Of a stretch of 64,000 nucleotides of DNA, positions 17,203 through 27,094 are shown piece after piece. The notes beneath the pieces were generated by a model that was not told the origin of the DNA, did not search any database, and saw nothing but the letters and a program-made list of their open reading frames with translations. The position numbers and the translations under genes are program-made. Every line of letters begins with the position of its first letter. Position 1 is the first letter of the stretch. The DNA comes from Accumulibacter sp. (GTDB taxonomy: Bacteria; Pseudomonadota; Gammaproteobacteria; Burkholderiales; Rhodocyclaceae): positions 1,612,001 through 1,676,000 of the forward strand of contig NZ_JAZKUG010000001.1 of NCBI RefSeq assembly GCF_036625195.1, written 5' to 3'.

Positions 17203-18021
17203 ATGGCGACCTACGCGATTGGCGACATTCAGGGCTGCCTGGATTCGCTGCTGCTGCTGCTCGACCGGTGCCGCTTCGACCGCGACCGGGACCGCCTGTG
17301 GCTGGTCGGCGACCTGGTCAATCGCGGCCCGCGCTCGCTCGATACCCTGCGGTTCGTGAGGGATCTCGGCCCGGCCGCAACGACCGTGCTCGGCAACCAC
17401 GACCTCTACCTGCTGATGGTGGCGGCCGGCCTGGACCGGCGCGGCAAGGGCGACACCCTCGACGAGGTTCTTGTCGCGCCGGACCGCGTCGAGCTGCTCG
17501 ACTGGCTGCGACGACAGAAGCTGTGCCACCTCGAGGGCGACTTCTGCCTCGTGCATGCCGGGCTGCTGCCACAATGGACGGCCGCAACCGCGCGCGCCCT
17601 CGCGGCCGAGGTCGAGGCTGTACTGCAGGGGCCATCCTGCGCCGAGTTCCTGGCCAACCTGTGGGGCAGCGAGCCGCTTTCCTGGAGCGATGAGCTGCTG
17701 GGCTGGTCCCGCCTGCGGGTGATCGTCAACGCCATGACCCGCATGCGCTTCTGTTCGCTGAGCGGTGCGATGGACCTGAAGACCAAGGGTGAGGCAGCGG
17801 ACGCTCCGGCAGGCCACTTGCCATGGTTCGACATCCCGGGACGGCGCAGCGCCGACACGGTCCTGATCATCGGCCACTGGTCGGCGCTCGGTCTACGCAT
17901 CGAAGACAAACTGCTGGCACTCGATTCCGGCTGTTTCTGGGGTCGCCACCTGAGCGCCGTCCGCCTGGAGGACCGCGCAGTCTTTCAGGTGGAGTGCTCG
18001 AACGGAGAGAGCCAGGTCTGA
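17203..18021 (+). CDS. apaH: Symmetrical bis(5'-nucleosyl)-tetraphosphatase
   Basis: A 272-residue calcineurin-like phosphoesterase that splits Ap4A into two ADP, limiting this alarmone. Metal-binding motifs are in the family order: GDIQGC, GDLVNRGPRS, LGNHDLYLL, and later VHAGLLPQW and GHWSALG. Length matches ApaH of enterobacteria. It follows galE by nine bases and is probably co-transcribed, though the functions are unrelated. Confidence 0.94.
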   Translation: MATYAIGDIQGCLDSLLLLLDRCRFDRDRDRLWLVGDLVNRGPRSLDTLRFVRDLGPAATTVLGNHDLYLLMVAAGLDRRGKGDTLDEVLVAPDRVELLDWLRRQKLCHLEGDFCLVHAGLLPQWTAATARALAAEVEAVLQGPSCAEFLANLWGSEPLSWSDELLGWSRLRVIVNAMTRMRFCSLSGAMDLKTKGEAADAPAGHLPWFDIPGRRSADTVLIIGHWSALGLRIEDKLLALDSGCFWGRHLSAVRLEDRAVFQVECSNGESQV

Positions 18022-18148
18022 TCCAGCGCCGCCGCTGCAACGCGGTCTGACTGGCGCAGACCGGCACGCGGCTGGCGGATCGTCACGGTGCCGCCGACGC
18101 GCCGGCATGCCTGCTAGAATCCCCGCCGAATTGGTGGGGAGAAGACAC

Positions 18149-21100
18149 ATGCAGACAACAAGGCAGCTCGCGCGGCGCCGGCTGCAACAGACGCTGGCGC
18201 TGGTCGTCGGCATCGTCGTCGTGGTGGGCGGCTTACTGGCTATCGGGCACCTGACGGAACGCGGAACTGAAGCGGTCGATCCCGGCGACACATCGTTCGC
18301 GGTGATCGACGGCGCGCACCGCGAGCTGGACGGATCGCCGGCACTGGCCGTCTCCTTCAGCCTGCCACTAGATGCCAAGGGCGATCACGAGCGCTTCCTG
18401 CAAGTGCTCGAGATGCCGGCCGAGGCGAAGGCAACCGCAGTTCGCGATGGGGAAACGGACGGCGAGGACGGCGACGGCACAGCGACGCTCGCCGCTGCCG
18501 GTGAGAGCCACCGCGTCGCCAACGATGAAGCGCTCGTCGATGGCAAACCGGTTGCCGGCGCCTGGGTCGTCGGCGACAACCCGCGCCTGCTGTTCTTCCC
18601 GCACATCAAGCCACAGACGCGCTACGTGGTGCGCGTGCAGCCCGGCCTGAAGGCACGCAATGGCAGTCCGCTCGAAGACGAGGTGCGTTTTTCGATTCTC
18701 ACCGCGGCAGTTGCCCCTGCTTTCTACTTCGCCAGCAGAGGCATGGTCCTGCCGGCGGGACAGGGTGGCGGCCTGCCGGTGACGACGGTCAATGTTCCCG
18801 AGGTGGATATCCAGTTCCTCAAGGTGAAGACGGATCAACTGCCGAGATTCCTCGAGCAGGTCATCGCCGGCCCGGCTGGCGCAGCCCGAACTCCTGCCGA
18901 TGCCAGTGCCAGCGACGCGGGTGCCGACCAGGAGAGCGACGCCGAGGACGGCCATCGCTACACCGGCAGCCGCCTCAAGGGCGCCGTTGGCAGCTGGGAT
19001 CTGGATCAGATTCACCGCATGACGAGCAGCAGATTCGTCGGCCGCTTCCTGACCGAACAGAAGGCGAACCGGCGCAGTGTCACCTTCATTCCCGTCGAAG
19101 ACATTGCGGCGCTGCGCGAGCCGGGCGTCTACGTGGCGGTGATGTCGCAGCCGAACCGTTTCCGCGACGACTACCAGACGACCTACTTCTACGTCAGCGA
19201 TCTGGGTCTGCACCTGCGGCAGTATCCCAATCGCGGTGCCGATGCCTACGTCAGTTCGCTGCGCGATGGGCAGGCAGTGGCTGGCGTCGAGGTGAGCTGG
19301 ATCGACCGTCAGGGCCGGTCGCTCGCCAGCGTGCAGACCGACCGTGACGGTCGCGCAGCCTTCGCCGAGAAACCGGCCGCCGCCCGTGTGCTGTTGGCGC
19401 GCAAGGGCGAGCAGATGTCGCTGATCGCCCTCAAGGAGCCGGCTCTCGATCTCGCCGAGTTCGACGTCGTCGGCATGCCATATTCGCCGGTACGCCTGTT
19501 CGCCTACAGCGGCCGCAATCTCTACCGGCCTGGCGAGCGCTTCGAGGTTTCGGTGCTTGCGCGTGACGCCGACGGCCGGCCGGTGCCGGAACAGCCGATC
19601 CAGGCGATCCTCCGCCGTCCCGATGGCAAGGCTCAGTGGACCGCGAACTGGCAGGCGGAAGACGGCGCTGCCGGTTACTACCGGCGACCGGTCGAGTTGC
19701 CGGCCGATGCCGCCACCGGTTCATGGCTGCTCGAGCTGCGTGCCGATCCGGCAGCCAGGCTGGCGGCAACCAGCATGCCGTTCGCCGTCGAGGAGTTCCT
19801 GCCGGAACGGATGCGGCTCGAGCTGTCTACGGGCAGCGAGCGACTGGCAGGCGAACAGGCGTGGCGAATCGACGTCAACGGCCGCTATCTGTACGGTGCG
19901 CCGGCAGCCGGCAACCGGCTCCTCGGCGTCGTCACCAGCGAACGCAGCCGCAACCCGCTGATGCAGAAGCTCCCTGGTTTCGTATTCGGTGATGCCGACG
20001 AAGACAGCGTCAGGACGCGCAGCGAACTGCCCGAGCAGCGGCTCGACGAGCAGGGCCGGGCGGCGCTTGAGGTCGACCTGGAGCAGGTTGGCAAACGGCG
20101 CTCACCGTTTGCCGTGCGCACGACGCTGAGCCTGCTGGAAAGCGGTGGTCGGCCGGTGGTCCGCAGCCTCGACCGCGTCTGGTGGCCGGCGCCGGTCCTC
20201 GTCGGAGTGCGGCCACTGTTCGTCGGTGCCTACGCACGCGAGTCTTCCGCCGCCGATTTCGAGGTCGTCCGGGCGGACGCCGACGGCAACCTGAAAGCCG
20301 GAACGGCGCTGCCGGTGCGTCTGTTCCGCGAAAACCGCAATTACTACTGGCGCTTCGACGATCAGCGTGGCTGGAACTCAGGCTTCAGCGAAACCGACGA
20401 ACTGATCGCGACGACGCAGGTGAGCGTGCCGGCCGGTGGTCGCGGCAAGCTCAGCCTGCCGGTCAAGTACGGCCGCTACCGCGTCGAAATCCTCGATCCC
20501 GCAACCCGGCAGACGATGCGCTTCCGTTTCTACGCCGGCTGGGCAGCGAAGGAGGATGAGGCGCAGGGGGTGCGACCGGATCGGGTTGCGCTCAAACTCG
20601 ACAAGCCCGCCTACTCGCTTGGCGAGACGGCGCGACTGACGATCGTTCCACCGCATGCCGGGCAGGCCCTGGTCACCGTCGAAGGCGACCGCGCGCTGTG
20701 GGTGCGACGCCTGTCGGTCGGCAGCGACGGCCGGACGATCGACATCCCGCTCGCCCGGGAGTGGCAACGCCATGACCTGTACGTTTCGGTGATGGTCCTG
20801 CGTCCCGGCAGTGGCGACAAGGTGACGCCGGCGCGCGCCCTTGGACTGCTCCACCTGCCACTCGACCGCAGCAACCGCCGGCTCGCGGTGGCACTCGAGG
20901 CACCGCAGAAGATGGAGCCCGAGCAGCTGCTCAAGGTCCGCGTCAAAGTGCCCGAGGCGAGCGGCCAGAAGGCGCAGGTCACCCTGTCGGCGGTGGACGT
21001 CGGCATCCTCAACATCACGCGCTTTGCCAGCCCCGACCCTTTTGCCTTCTTCTTCGGCAAGCTGCGCTACGGAGCCGACGCGTACGACGTCTACGGGCGG

Positions 21101-23305
21101 CTGATCGAAAAGATGGATGGCCAGAAGGGCAGGCTCAAGTTCGGCGGCGATGCGGCGCCAAAAGCAACGCGCAGCCTGCCGAAGAAGCTGCGGCTGGTCG
21201 ATCTGTTCAGTGGGCCGGTGGTCCTCGACGACAAGGGTGAAGCCGAGGTCTCGCTGCCGGTGCCCGATTTCAACGGCAGCCTGCGGCTGATGGCGGTGGT
21301 CGCCAGCGGCGACCGTTTCGGCATGCAGGAGGCAGAGGTGACCGTGGCGGCACCCCTCGTCGTCGAGCTGGCGACGCCGCGCTTTCTGTCGACCGGCGAT
21401 AGCGCCGTCCTCGCCCTCGAAGTCCACAACCTCGCCGGCAGGGAACAGGAGATCAAAGTCGCACTGAGCAGCCGTGACGGCCCGCTGATCAGGAACGGAG
21501 AGCAGAAGTTCGCGCTCAAGGACCAGCAGAAGCGCGTCCTGCAGATCCCGATCGAGGCCGGCAGCGCCTTCGGCCCAAGCGAGATCAAAGTGCGCGTCGA
21601 CAGTCCACTGCGGCGCGTCGAGCGCAGCTTCCCACTCCTCGTGCAGGCGCCGACGCCACGCCAGTCGCTGGTCAGGCGGCTGACGATCGCCCCCGGTGCC
21701 CGCATCGAACTGCGCGAAGCCGAACTCGGCGGTCTGCTGCGACCGAGCGTGCTTGCCACGCTGGCGCTCTCCAACCAGGCGCCGATCGACGTACGCAGCG
21801 CCGTGCGTGGGCTTCTCCGCTACCCATACGGCTGCGCCGAACAGACGACGAGTACCGCCTACCCGCACGTCTTCGTCGACGAGGCGGCGGCGAGGCATCT
21901 TGGCCTCAAGGCATACACGGCAGCGCAACGCGCCGAGTTGCTCGACAAGGCAATCGCCCGCCTGGCTGGAATGCAGGCGCCCAACGGCGGCTTCAGCCTG
22001 TGGGGCAATGTGGCCGAATACCAGTACTGGCTCACCGCCTACGTCGCCAACTTCCTGCTCGATGTCCGCGAGCAGGGCTTCAGCGTGCCGCCACAAGTCG
22101 AGAAGCGGGCGCTCGATTTCCTCCTCAAGGGGCTGCAGGAAGGCGTCGCCAGCCTGCCGACGGGGGCCGTCAGCTACAACCAGAACGCGATCTGGAGTGA
22201 TCAGCGCTACGCCGGCTCCGGACGCTTCGCCGTCCTCGCCTACGGCGCCTACGTGCTCGCCCGCCACGACAAGGCGCCGCTGGCGACGTTGCGCCAACTG
22301 CACGAGTCGCGCGCGGCAGCGCACTCGGGGCTGGCACTGGTCCAGCTCGGACTGGCATTGCGCCTGATGGGCGACGAAGCGCGCGCCGCCAGCCTGATCG
22401 ATGCCGGCATCGGCAAGCCGCGTGGCGGACCGGATGGCGCCTGGTGGGGCGACTATGGCAGCAACCTGCGCGACTGGGCGCTGATCCACGTCCTGCTCGA
22501 CCGCCATCAGGTCAAGGCCGCCGGGCGCGAGGACCTGCTGCGCCAAGTCGCTGCCGCCGTCGACGAGCGACGGCAGTTCAGCACGCAGGAGCAACTCGCA
22601 CTCTTTCTCCTCGGTCGCGAGTTCAGCGGCCAGACGGCCGGTGAATGGTCGGCGGAACTGCTCGTGGCGGGCAAGGCGCAACCCATCGGCGGCCGCGGAA
22701 CCCAGTACCAGACCCTTTCGGCAGCCGAAGTGGCTGCCGGGGTGGCTCTCACGAACACCAGCAAGGAGCGGCTGTTCGTCGAGCTCAACCTGAGCGGCCA
22801 TCCGGCGCGGCTCCCGGCACCACGACGCGATGCCTTCGACCTCCGGCGTGACTGGTTCACCGCCGATGGCCAGCCCCTCGGCAAGCGGACGCTGCGCGTC
22901 GGCGAGAGTGCGCTCGTCCGCCTGCAGGTGAGCAGCAGCGGGCGCCACGCCAATGGCCTGATCGTCGACCACGTTCCGGCCGGCCTCGAGATCGAGAACG
23001 CCAACCTGGTACAGGGTGAGCAGTCGGCGATCACCGTCGATGGCATCGACCCGCGCCAGGCGATGCAGAACGGCGACATCAGGCACATCGAGTTTCGCGA
23101 TGACCGCTTCGTCGTCGCGGCGCGACTGGCCGGCAGGATGCAGTTTTTCTACCGCGTCCGCGCCGTCACTCCGGGTCGTTTCGTCGTCCCGCCGACCTAC
23201 GCCGAAGACATGTACCAGCCGCAGATCCACGGTCTCGCCGGCGGGGAGGAAGTCCTGCTGATCGCCGGCGAGAGCGGCACCGAAGGCGACAGCGGCAGGC
23301 AATGA
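18149..23305 (+). CDS. Bacterial alpha-2-macroglobulin family protein
   Basis: A 1718-residue periplasmic protein anchored by an N-terminal membrane segment (about residues 12-33); no lipobox cysteine is visible, unlike the lipoprotein forms. The thioester motif is intact as YGCAEQ near residue 1230, which lets the protein trap an attacking protease by covalent linkage. Upstream are several macroglobulin-type beta domains and the alpha-2-macroglobulin domain with the bait region; the helical thioester barrel follows the motif. The start at 18149 has GGGGAGAAG upstream. The stop overlaps pbpC in an ATGA, the typical pairing of a protease trap with a cell-wall repair enzyme. Confidence 0.92.
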   Translation: MQTTRQLARRRLQQTLALVVGIVVVVGGLLAIGHLTERGTEAVDPGDTSFAVIDGAHRELDGSPALAVSFSLPLDAKGDHERFLQVLEMPAEAKATAVRDGETDGEDGDGTATLAAAGESHRVANDEALVDGKPVAGAWVVGDNPRLLFFPHIKPQTRYVVRVQPGLKARNGSPLEDEVRFSILTAAVAPAFYFASRGMVLPAGQGGGLPVTTVNVPEVDIQFLKVKTDQLPRFLEQVIAGPAGAARTPADASASDAGADQESDAEDGHRYTGSRLKGAVGSWDLDQIHRMTSSRFVGRFLTEQKANRRSVTFIPVEDIAALREPGVYVAVMSQPNRFRDDYQTTYFYVSDLGLHLRQYPNRGADAYVSSLRDGQAVAGVEVSWIDRQGRSLASVQTDRDGRAAFAEKPAAARVLLARKGEQMSLIALKEPALDLAEFDVVGMPYSPVRLFAYSGRNLYRPGERFEVSVLARDADGRPVPEQPIQAILRRPDGKAQWTANWQAEDGAAGYYRRPVELPADAATGSWLLELRADPAARLAATSMPFAVEEFLPERMRLELSTGSERLAGEQAWRIDVNGRYLYGAPAAGNRLLGVVTSERSRNPLMQKLPGFVFGDADEDSVRTRSELPEQRLDEQGRAALEVDLEQVGKRRSPFAVRTTLSLLESGGRPVVRSLDRVWWPAPVLVGVRPLFVGAYARESSAADFEVVRADADGNLKAGTALPVRLFRENRNYYWRFDDQRGWNSGFSETDELIATTQVSVPAGGRGKLSLPVKYGRYRVEILDPATRQTMRFRFYAGWAAKEDEAQGVRPDRVALKLDKPAYSLGETARLTIVPPHAGQALVTVEGDRALWVRRLSVGSDGRTIDIPLAREWQRHDLYVSVMVLRPGSGDKVTPARALGLLHLPLDRSNRRLAVALEAPQKMEPEQLLKVRVKVPEASGQKAQVTLSAVDVGILNITRFASPDPFAFFFGKLRYGADAYDVYGRLIEKMDGQKGRLKFGGDAAPKATRSLPKKLRLVDLFSGPVVLDDKGEAEVSLPVPDFNGSLRLMAVVASGDRFGMQEAEVTVAAPLVVELATPRFLSTGDSAVLALEVHNLAGREQEIKVALSSRDGPLIRNGEQKFALKDQQKRVLQIPIEAGSAFGPSEIKVRVDSPLRRVERSFPLLVQAPTPRQSLVRRLTIAPGARIELREAELGGLLRPSVLATLALSNQAPIDVRSAVRGLLRYPYGCAEQTTSTAYPHVFVDEAAARHLGLKAYTAAQRAELLDKAIARLAGMQAPNGGFSLWGNVAEYQYWLTAYVANFLLDVREQGFSVPPQVEKRALDFLLKGLQEGVASLPTGAVSYNQNAIWSDQRYAGSGRFAVLAYGAYVLARHDKAPLATLRQLHESRAAAHSGLALVQLGLALRLMGDEARAASLIDAGIGKPRGGPDGAWWGDYGSNLRDWALIHVLLDRHQVKAAGREDLLRQVAAAVDERRQFSTQEQLALFLLGREFSGQTAGEWSAELLVAGKAQPIGGRGTQYQTLSAAEVAAGVALTNTSKERLFVELNLSGHPARLPAPRRDAFDLRRDWFTADGQPLGKRTLRVGESALVRLQVSSSGRHANGLIVDHVPAGLEIENANLVQGEQSAITVDGIDPRQAMQNGDIRHIEFRDDRFVVAARLAGRMQFFYRVRAVTPGRFVVPPTYAEDMYQPQIHGLAGGEEVLLIAGESGTEGDSGRQ

Positions 23306-25602
23306 GCCGCCACGCGAGGCTGGCGCTGGCGGCGTTGCTGGCGCTGCTGCTGTTCGCCGACCAGATCTTCCCGCCGCCACTGCAAGCGCGCCGGGCGCCG
23401 CAAGCGCAGGTCGTCGTCGCGCGCGACGGCACGCCGCTGCGCGCGTTCCCGGACCGGCAGCACATCTGGCGCCATCCGGTGCGCCTCGAGGACGTCTCGC
23501 CGCGCTATATCGAAGCGCTGATCGGCTTCGAGGACCGTGCCTTCTGGTGGCACCCGGGCGTCAATCCGTGGGCACTCCTGCGCGCCGGCGTGCTCTGGCT
23601 GCAGAACGGCCGCATCGTCTCCGGCGGTTCGACGTTGACCATGCAGGTGGCTCGCCTGCTCGAACCGATACCGCGCACGCCGACCGGCAAGCTGCGGCAG
23701 ATCGTGCGCGCACTGCAGATCGAGCTGCGCTGCTCGAAGCGCGAGATCCTCGAGATTCATCTCAGCCTGGCGCCGATGGGCGGTGTCCTCGAAGGCGTCG
23801 AAGCGGCGAGCCGCGCCTACCTGGGCAAGAGCGCGCAGCGTCTGAGCGAGTCCGAGGCAGCCCTCCTCGCCGCGCTGCCGCAGGCGCCATCGCTGCTGCG
23901 GCCGGACCGTCACCCCGAGCGCGCCCGCGCCGCGCGCGACAAGGTGCTGCAGCGCATGGCGGGCCGCTGGAGTACGCGCGCGATCGCCGACGCCCGCCAG
24001 GAACCGGTGATCGCGCAGCCCGTTCGCGAACCCCTGCTGGCGCCGCTCTTTGCCGAGCGACTGCGGCGCTTGCAGCCGCATGCGGCGCGCATCGAAAGCA
24101 CGCTCGATGCCGCCATGCAGCAGATGGTCGAGCAAATCCTCGCCAGCAGGCTGGGCATCCTGCCGCCGCGGGTATCGATGGCGGCGCTGTTGATCGAAAA
24201 CGCGACGCTCGAGGTGCGCGCCTATGCCGGTTCGGCCGATTTCAGCGACAGCGAGCGCTTCGCGCACGTCGACATGGTGCAGGCGGCGCGCTCTCCGGGT
24301 TCGGCGCTGAAGCCCTTCCTCTACGGACTGGCGCTCGATGAGGGGCTGATCCACTCGGAATCGCTGCTGGCCGACGTGCCACAGTCCTTCGCCGGCTACC
24401 AGCCGGGCAACTTCCAGGCCAGCTTCAGTGGCCCGGTCAGCGTCAGCGAGGCGCTGCAACGATCGCTCAATGTGCCCGCGGTCGAGGTGCTCGAAAGACT
24501 TGGAGCGCCGCGCTTCGTCTCGCTCCTGCGGCGCGGTGGGCTCAGGCTGGAACTGCCACCGGGAGCGAGCGCCAACCTGAGCGTGATCCTTGGCGGTGCC
24601 GCGGTCAACCTGGAAGGACTCGTCGGCGCCTACAGTGCGCTGGCCCGTGCCGGTGTCAGCGGCCGGCCGCGCTATCTCGCCGGGTCGCCGCTGGTCGAAT
24701 CGCGCATGCTCAGCGAAGGGGCTGCCTTCATCATCCGCGATGTCCTCGAGTCGGGCGGGCCTGTGGCGCGAATGGTCGATGGCGGCATCGGCAGCCGCCG
24801 CGGCATTGCCTGGAAGACGGGTACCAGCTTCGGTTTTCGCGATGCCTGGGCGGTGGGGGTCAGCGATCGCCACACCGCCGGCGTCTGGGTCGGCCGTCCC
24901 GACGGCACACCAAACCCCGGCTTCTTCGGCGCCAACATCGCGGCACCGCTGCTGCTCGATCTCTTTGCAGGAATCGACGACTCGCCGCCCGCTGCTCGCA
25001 CGCCACCGCCGGGAGTCAGCAGCGCCCGCATTTGCTGGCCGCTGGGTACGCGCAGTGAGGGCTTGCCGGCGACGCTCTGTCATCAGCAGCGAACCGCCTG
25101 GATCCTCGACGACACCGCTCCGCCGACCTTCCCCGACCGCCTGCGAAACGGCCCCGCGCGCCTGACCGACCATCGCGATCCGGCGACCGGGCAGCGGGTC
25201 CGTCCCGGCTGCGCCGGCGGCGCCATGCGGGCAGTCGAGATGGCACACTGGCCGTCGGCACTCGAACCCTGGCTCGACCCGGCGCTGCGCGCCCGGGTAC
25301 TGCCGCCACCATGGACCGCCGCCTGCAGCAGCGGCGAGGGCGGCAGCGGCAACGGTCTGCGGATCGTCGGCCTGAGCAACGGGGAAACCATACGCCGCGC
25401 CGGCGACGGCCCCCCGGCGACGCTGCGGCTCGAGGCTCGCGGCGGTGAGGAGGAGCTGATCTGGCTGCTCAACGGTCGCCAAGTCGGCCGTGTGCCGGCG
25501 CGGCAGACGTTCACCTTGAGCTTCGCGGAACCGGGATCCTTCCAGATCACGGTCCTCGATCGCGCGGGGCAGCACGATCGGGTCGAGATCAGCGTCCGCT
25601 AG
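23302..25602 (+). CDS. pbpC: Penicillin-binding protein 1C
   Basis: A 766-residue bifunctional peptidoglycan enzyme. An N-terminal membrane segment precedes a glycosyltransferase family 51 domain (FEDRAFWWHPGVNP, with the catalytic Glu, and GGSTLTMQVARLL). The transpeptidase domain has the three active-site motifs SPGSALK, QRSLN and KTGTS, and the C terminus holds a BiPBP_C domain (about residues 680-766). Context with alpha-2-macroglobulin is conserved in many Gram-negatives and suggests repair of the wall after protease damage. ATGA overlap with the upstream gene couples translation. Confidence 0.93.
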   Translation: MSRHARLALAALLALLLFADQIFPPPLQARRAPQAQVVVARDGTPLRAFPDRQHIWRHPVRLEDVSPRYIEALIGFEDRAFWWHPGVNPWALLRAGVLWLQNGRIVSGGSTLTMQVARLLEPIPRTPTGKLRQIVRALQIELRCSKREILEIHLSLAPMGGVLEGVEAASRAYLGKSAQRLSESEAALLAALPQAPSLLRPDRHPERARAARDKVLQRMAGRWSTRAIADARQEPVIAQPVREPLLAPLFAERLRRLQPHAARIESTLDAAMQQMVEQILASRLGILPPRVSMAALLIENATLEVRAYAGSADFSDSERFAHVDMVQAARSPGSALKPFLYGLALDEGLIHSESLLADVPQSFAGYQPGNFQASFSGPVSVSEALQRSLNVPAVEVLERLGAPRFVSLLRRGGLRLELPPGASANLSVILGGAAVNLEGLVGAYSALARAGVSGRPRYLAGSPLVESRMLSEGAAFIIRDVLESGGPVARMVDGGIGSRRGIAWKTGTSFGFRDAWAVGVSDRHTAGVWVGRPDGTPNPGFFGANIAAPLLLDLFAGIDDSPPAARTPPPGVSSARICWPLGTRSEGLPATLCHQQRTAWILDDTAPPTFPDRLRNGPARLTDHRDPATGQRVRPGCAGGAMRAVEMAHWPSALEPWLDPALRARVLPPPWTAACSSGEGGSGNGLRIVGLSNGETIRRAGDGPPATLRLEARGGEEELIWLLNGRQVGRVPARQTFTLSFAEPGSFQITVLDRAGQHDRVEISVR

Positions 25603-25638
25603 CAGGCTGGCTGCCGCACGAGGCCGCATTGATTTTGG

Positions 25639-25667
25639 TTGACTGCGCAAGTCGGCTTTCCTAGACT
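25639..25667 (+). promoter_or_regulatory. Probable sigma-70 promoter of the SGNH hydrolase gene
   Basis: TTGACT at 25639-25644 and TAGACT at 25662-25667 are spaced by 17 bases. The gene they would serve starts at 25795, leaving a leader of about 120 bases that shows no clear structure. The match is good at -35 and moderate at -10. Confidence 0.45.
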
Positions 25668-25794
25668 CGCTGTCCATGGACCGGGCTCTCTCGACGGCGC
25701 CGTCCGAAGACAAGACGACTTGCCGGGCCGGGCCCATGACTCGCGTCCTTGCGCGGCATTTCGACCGGCAACACACCTACAGGAGGAGGAAGAA

Positions 25795-26934
25795 ATGCTT
25801 CACAATCTACGACAGCGATTCGTCACGTCCGTGGTTGCCTTCGGCACCCTGCTTGGCAGCGCGCAGGCGAGCATGTACAGCGACCTGGTGTTCTTCGGCG
25901 ACAGCCTCTCCGACACCGGCAACGTTCTCTCGTTGAGTACGGCGTTCGCGCCGCCGCCGTTCCCGAGTTTCCCGGCTGCTCCGGGGCGATTCTCCAACGG
26001 TCCGGTGTGGGCCGAGTACCTGGCACAGGGGCTCGGTTTCGCCGGCAACGCGGCTCCGAGCAACCTCTTCTTCGCCGGTCCTGCTGCTGGCGTGATACCG
26101 ATCGGAGCCCCGGGTGGGCAGAACTTCTCCTTCGGCGGTGCGCGTACCGACCTGGGCGGATCGGCCGGGGCGACCACCGGTCTCACTGGTCAATTGATCG
26201 CCTGGAACGGTAGTGTCTTCAGTCCAGCAACGGGCCTGACCCGCGCCGCCAATCCGGGCGCCCTTTACGTCGTCCTCGCCGGCGCCAACGACCTGCGCGA
26301 CGCACGCACTGCCAATCCGGGAGCGACGCCGGGTGATGACGTCGCCCGCAAGGCAGCTGCGCAGGCGACGGCGCAGAACATCAGCGACGCGATCGGCCTG
26401 CTCGCGCAGGCCGGTGCACGCCACTTCCTCGTCTCGAGTCTGCCTGATCTCGGCCTGACGCCCGAAGCAGCGACACTCGGCAACGAGGCCGCCTCGACTG
26501 ACGTCACGCTGCAGTTCAACGCCGCACTGGCGGCAGGCATGGTCGCGCTCGATTCCCTCTTCCTGCAGCAGTGGGGAATCGACCTCGACATCCGGACTCT
26601 CGACTTCTTCGGCCTCGGCAACGCGATCAACCAGGATGCCGTCGGCAATGCCGGCAGCGTCTACGGGATCACCAATGTGACGACACCGTGCATCGGCCCG
26701 GTTCTGCCGGGCGTGTTCTTCTTCCCCGGCTCGGTGGACATCAACTGTGGGGTTTCGGCCTTTTCCGACGATCTTCACCCATCGGCACAGGTTCATCGCC
26801 TGCTGGGACAGCTGGCCGTGGCAACCGCGATTCCGGAGCCCGCTTCGTTCGCCCTCGTGGCTCTGGCTTTGACACTTCTCGCTGGCTGGGGGCGCCGGCC
26901 GCCGCTGTCCCGAGTCGGGTGCCCACGCCAGTGA
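25795..26934 (+). CDS. SGNH/GDSL hydrolase with PEP-CTERM sorting signal
   Basis: A 379-residue secreted esterase. A signal peptide (about residues 1-25, ending SAQA) leads into the SGNH fold: block I FFGDSLSDTGN with the nucleophile Ser, block III GANDLRD, and block V SDDLHPS with the catalytic Asp-His. The C terminus is a PEP-CTERM signal: IPEPASFALVALAL then a basic WGRRP stretch, which an exosortase cuts before attaching or releasing the protein. Start is supported by AGGAGGAGG at 25781. Neither exosortase nor EPS genes lie in the window. The acyl substrate is unknown; autotransporter-type GDSL lipases share this catalytic layout. Confidence 0.88.
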   Translation: MLHNLRQRFVTSVVAFGTLLGSAQASMYSDLVFFGDSLSDTGNVLSLSTAFAPPPFPSFPAAPGRFSNGPVWAEYLAQGLGFAGNAAPSNLFFAGPAAGVIPIGAPGGQNFSFGGARTDLGGSAGATTGLTGQLIAWNGSVFSPATGLTRAANPGALYVVLAGANDLRDARTANPGATPGDDVARKAAAQATAQNISDAIGLLAQAGARHFLVSSLPDLGLTPEAATLGNEAASTDVTLQFNAALAAGMVALDSLFLQQWGIDLDIRTLDFFGLGNAINQDAVGNAGSVYGITNVTTPCIGPVLPGVFFFPGSVDINCGVSAFSDDLHPSAQVHRLLGQLAVATAIPEPASFALVALALTLLAGWGRRPPLSRVGCPRQ

Positions 26935-27094
26935 GCCGCCGTCCGGCGGACAACCGGCCCCGCGCTGCGCAGGCTGGATTTCGGTCGGCGCGGCGTGAAC
27001 CAGCCGATCCGCCGCCAGCAGACCACTGCGGCAGAACCGGACAGCGTGGCCACGCTGGGAACCGTTCGTCCGGAAGAGAGGGGGAAGACGCGAG

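Noticed and set aside
18372..18650. Small alternative frames within the alpha-2-macroglobulin gene and similar overlaps elsewhere
   Set aside because: They lie within well-supported genes in other frames and lack ribosome sites.
20378..23380. 1000-codon open frame on the minus strand across the alpha-2-macroglobulin gene
   Set aside because: It is antisense to a gene with clear motifs, has no family pattern, and long antisense frames are common in GC-rich DNA.
23197..25776. 859-codon open frame on the minus strand across pbpC
   Set aside because: Antisense shadow of a gene with complete active-site motifs; composition is Arg/Gly/Ala-rich without domain signatures.
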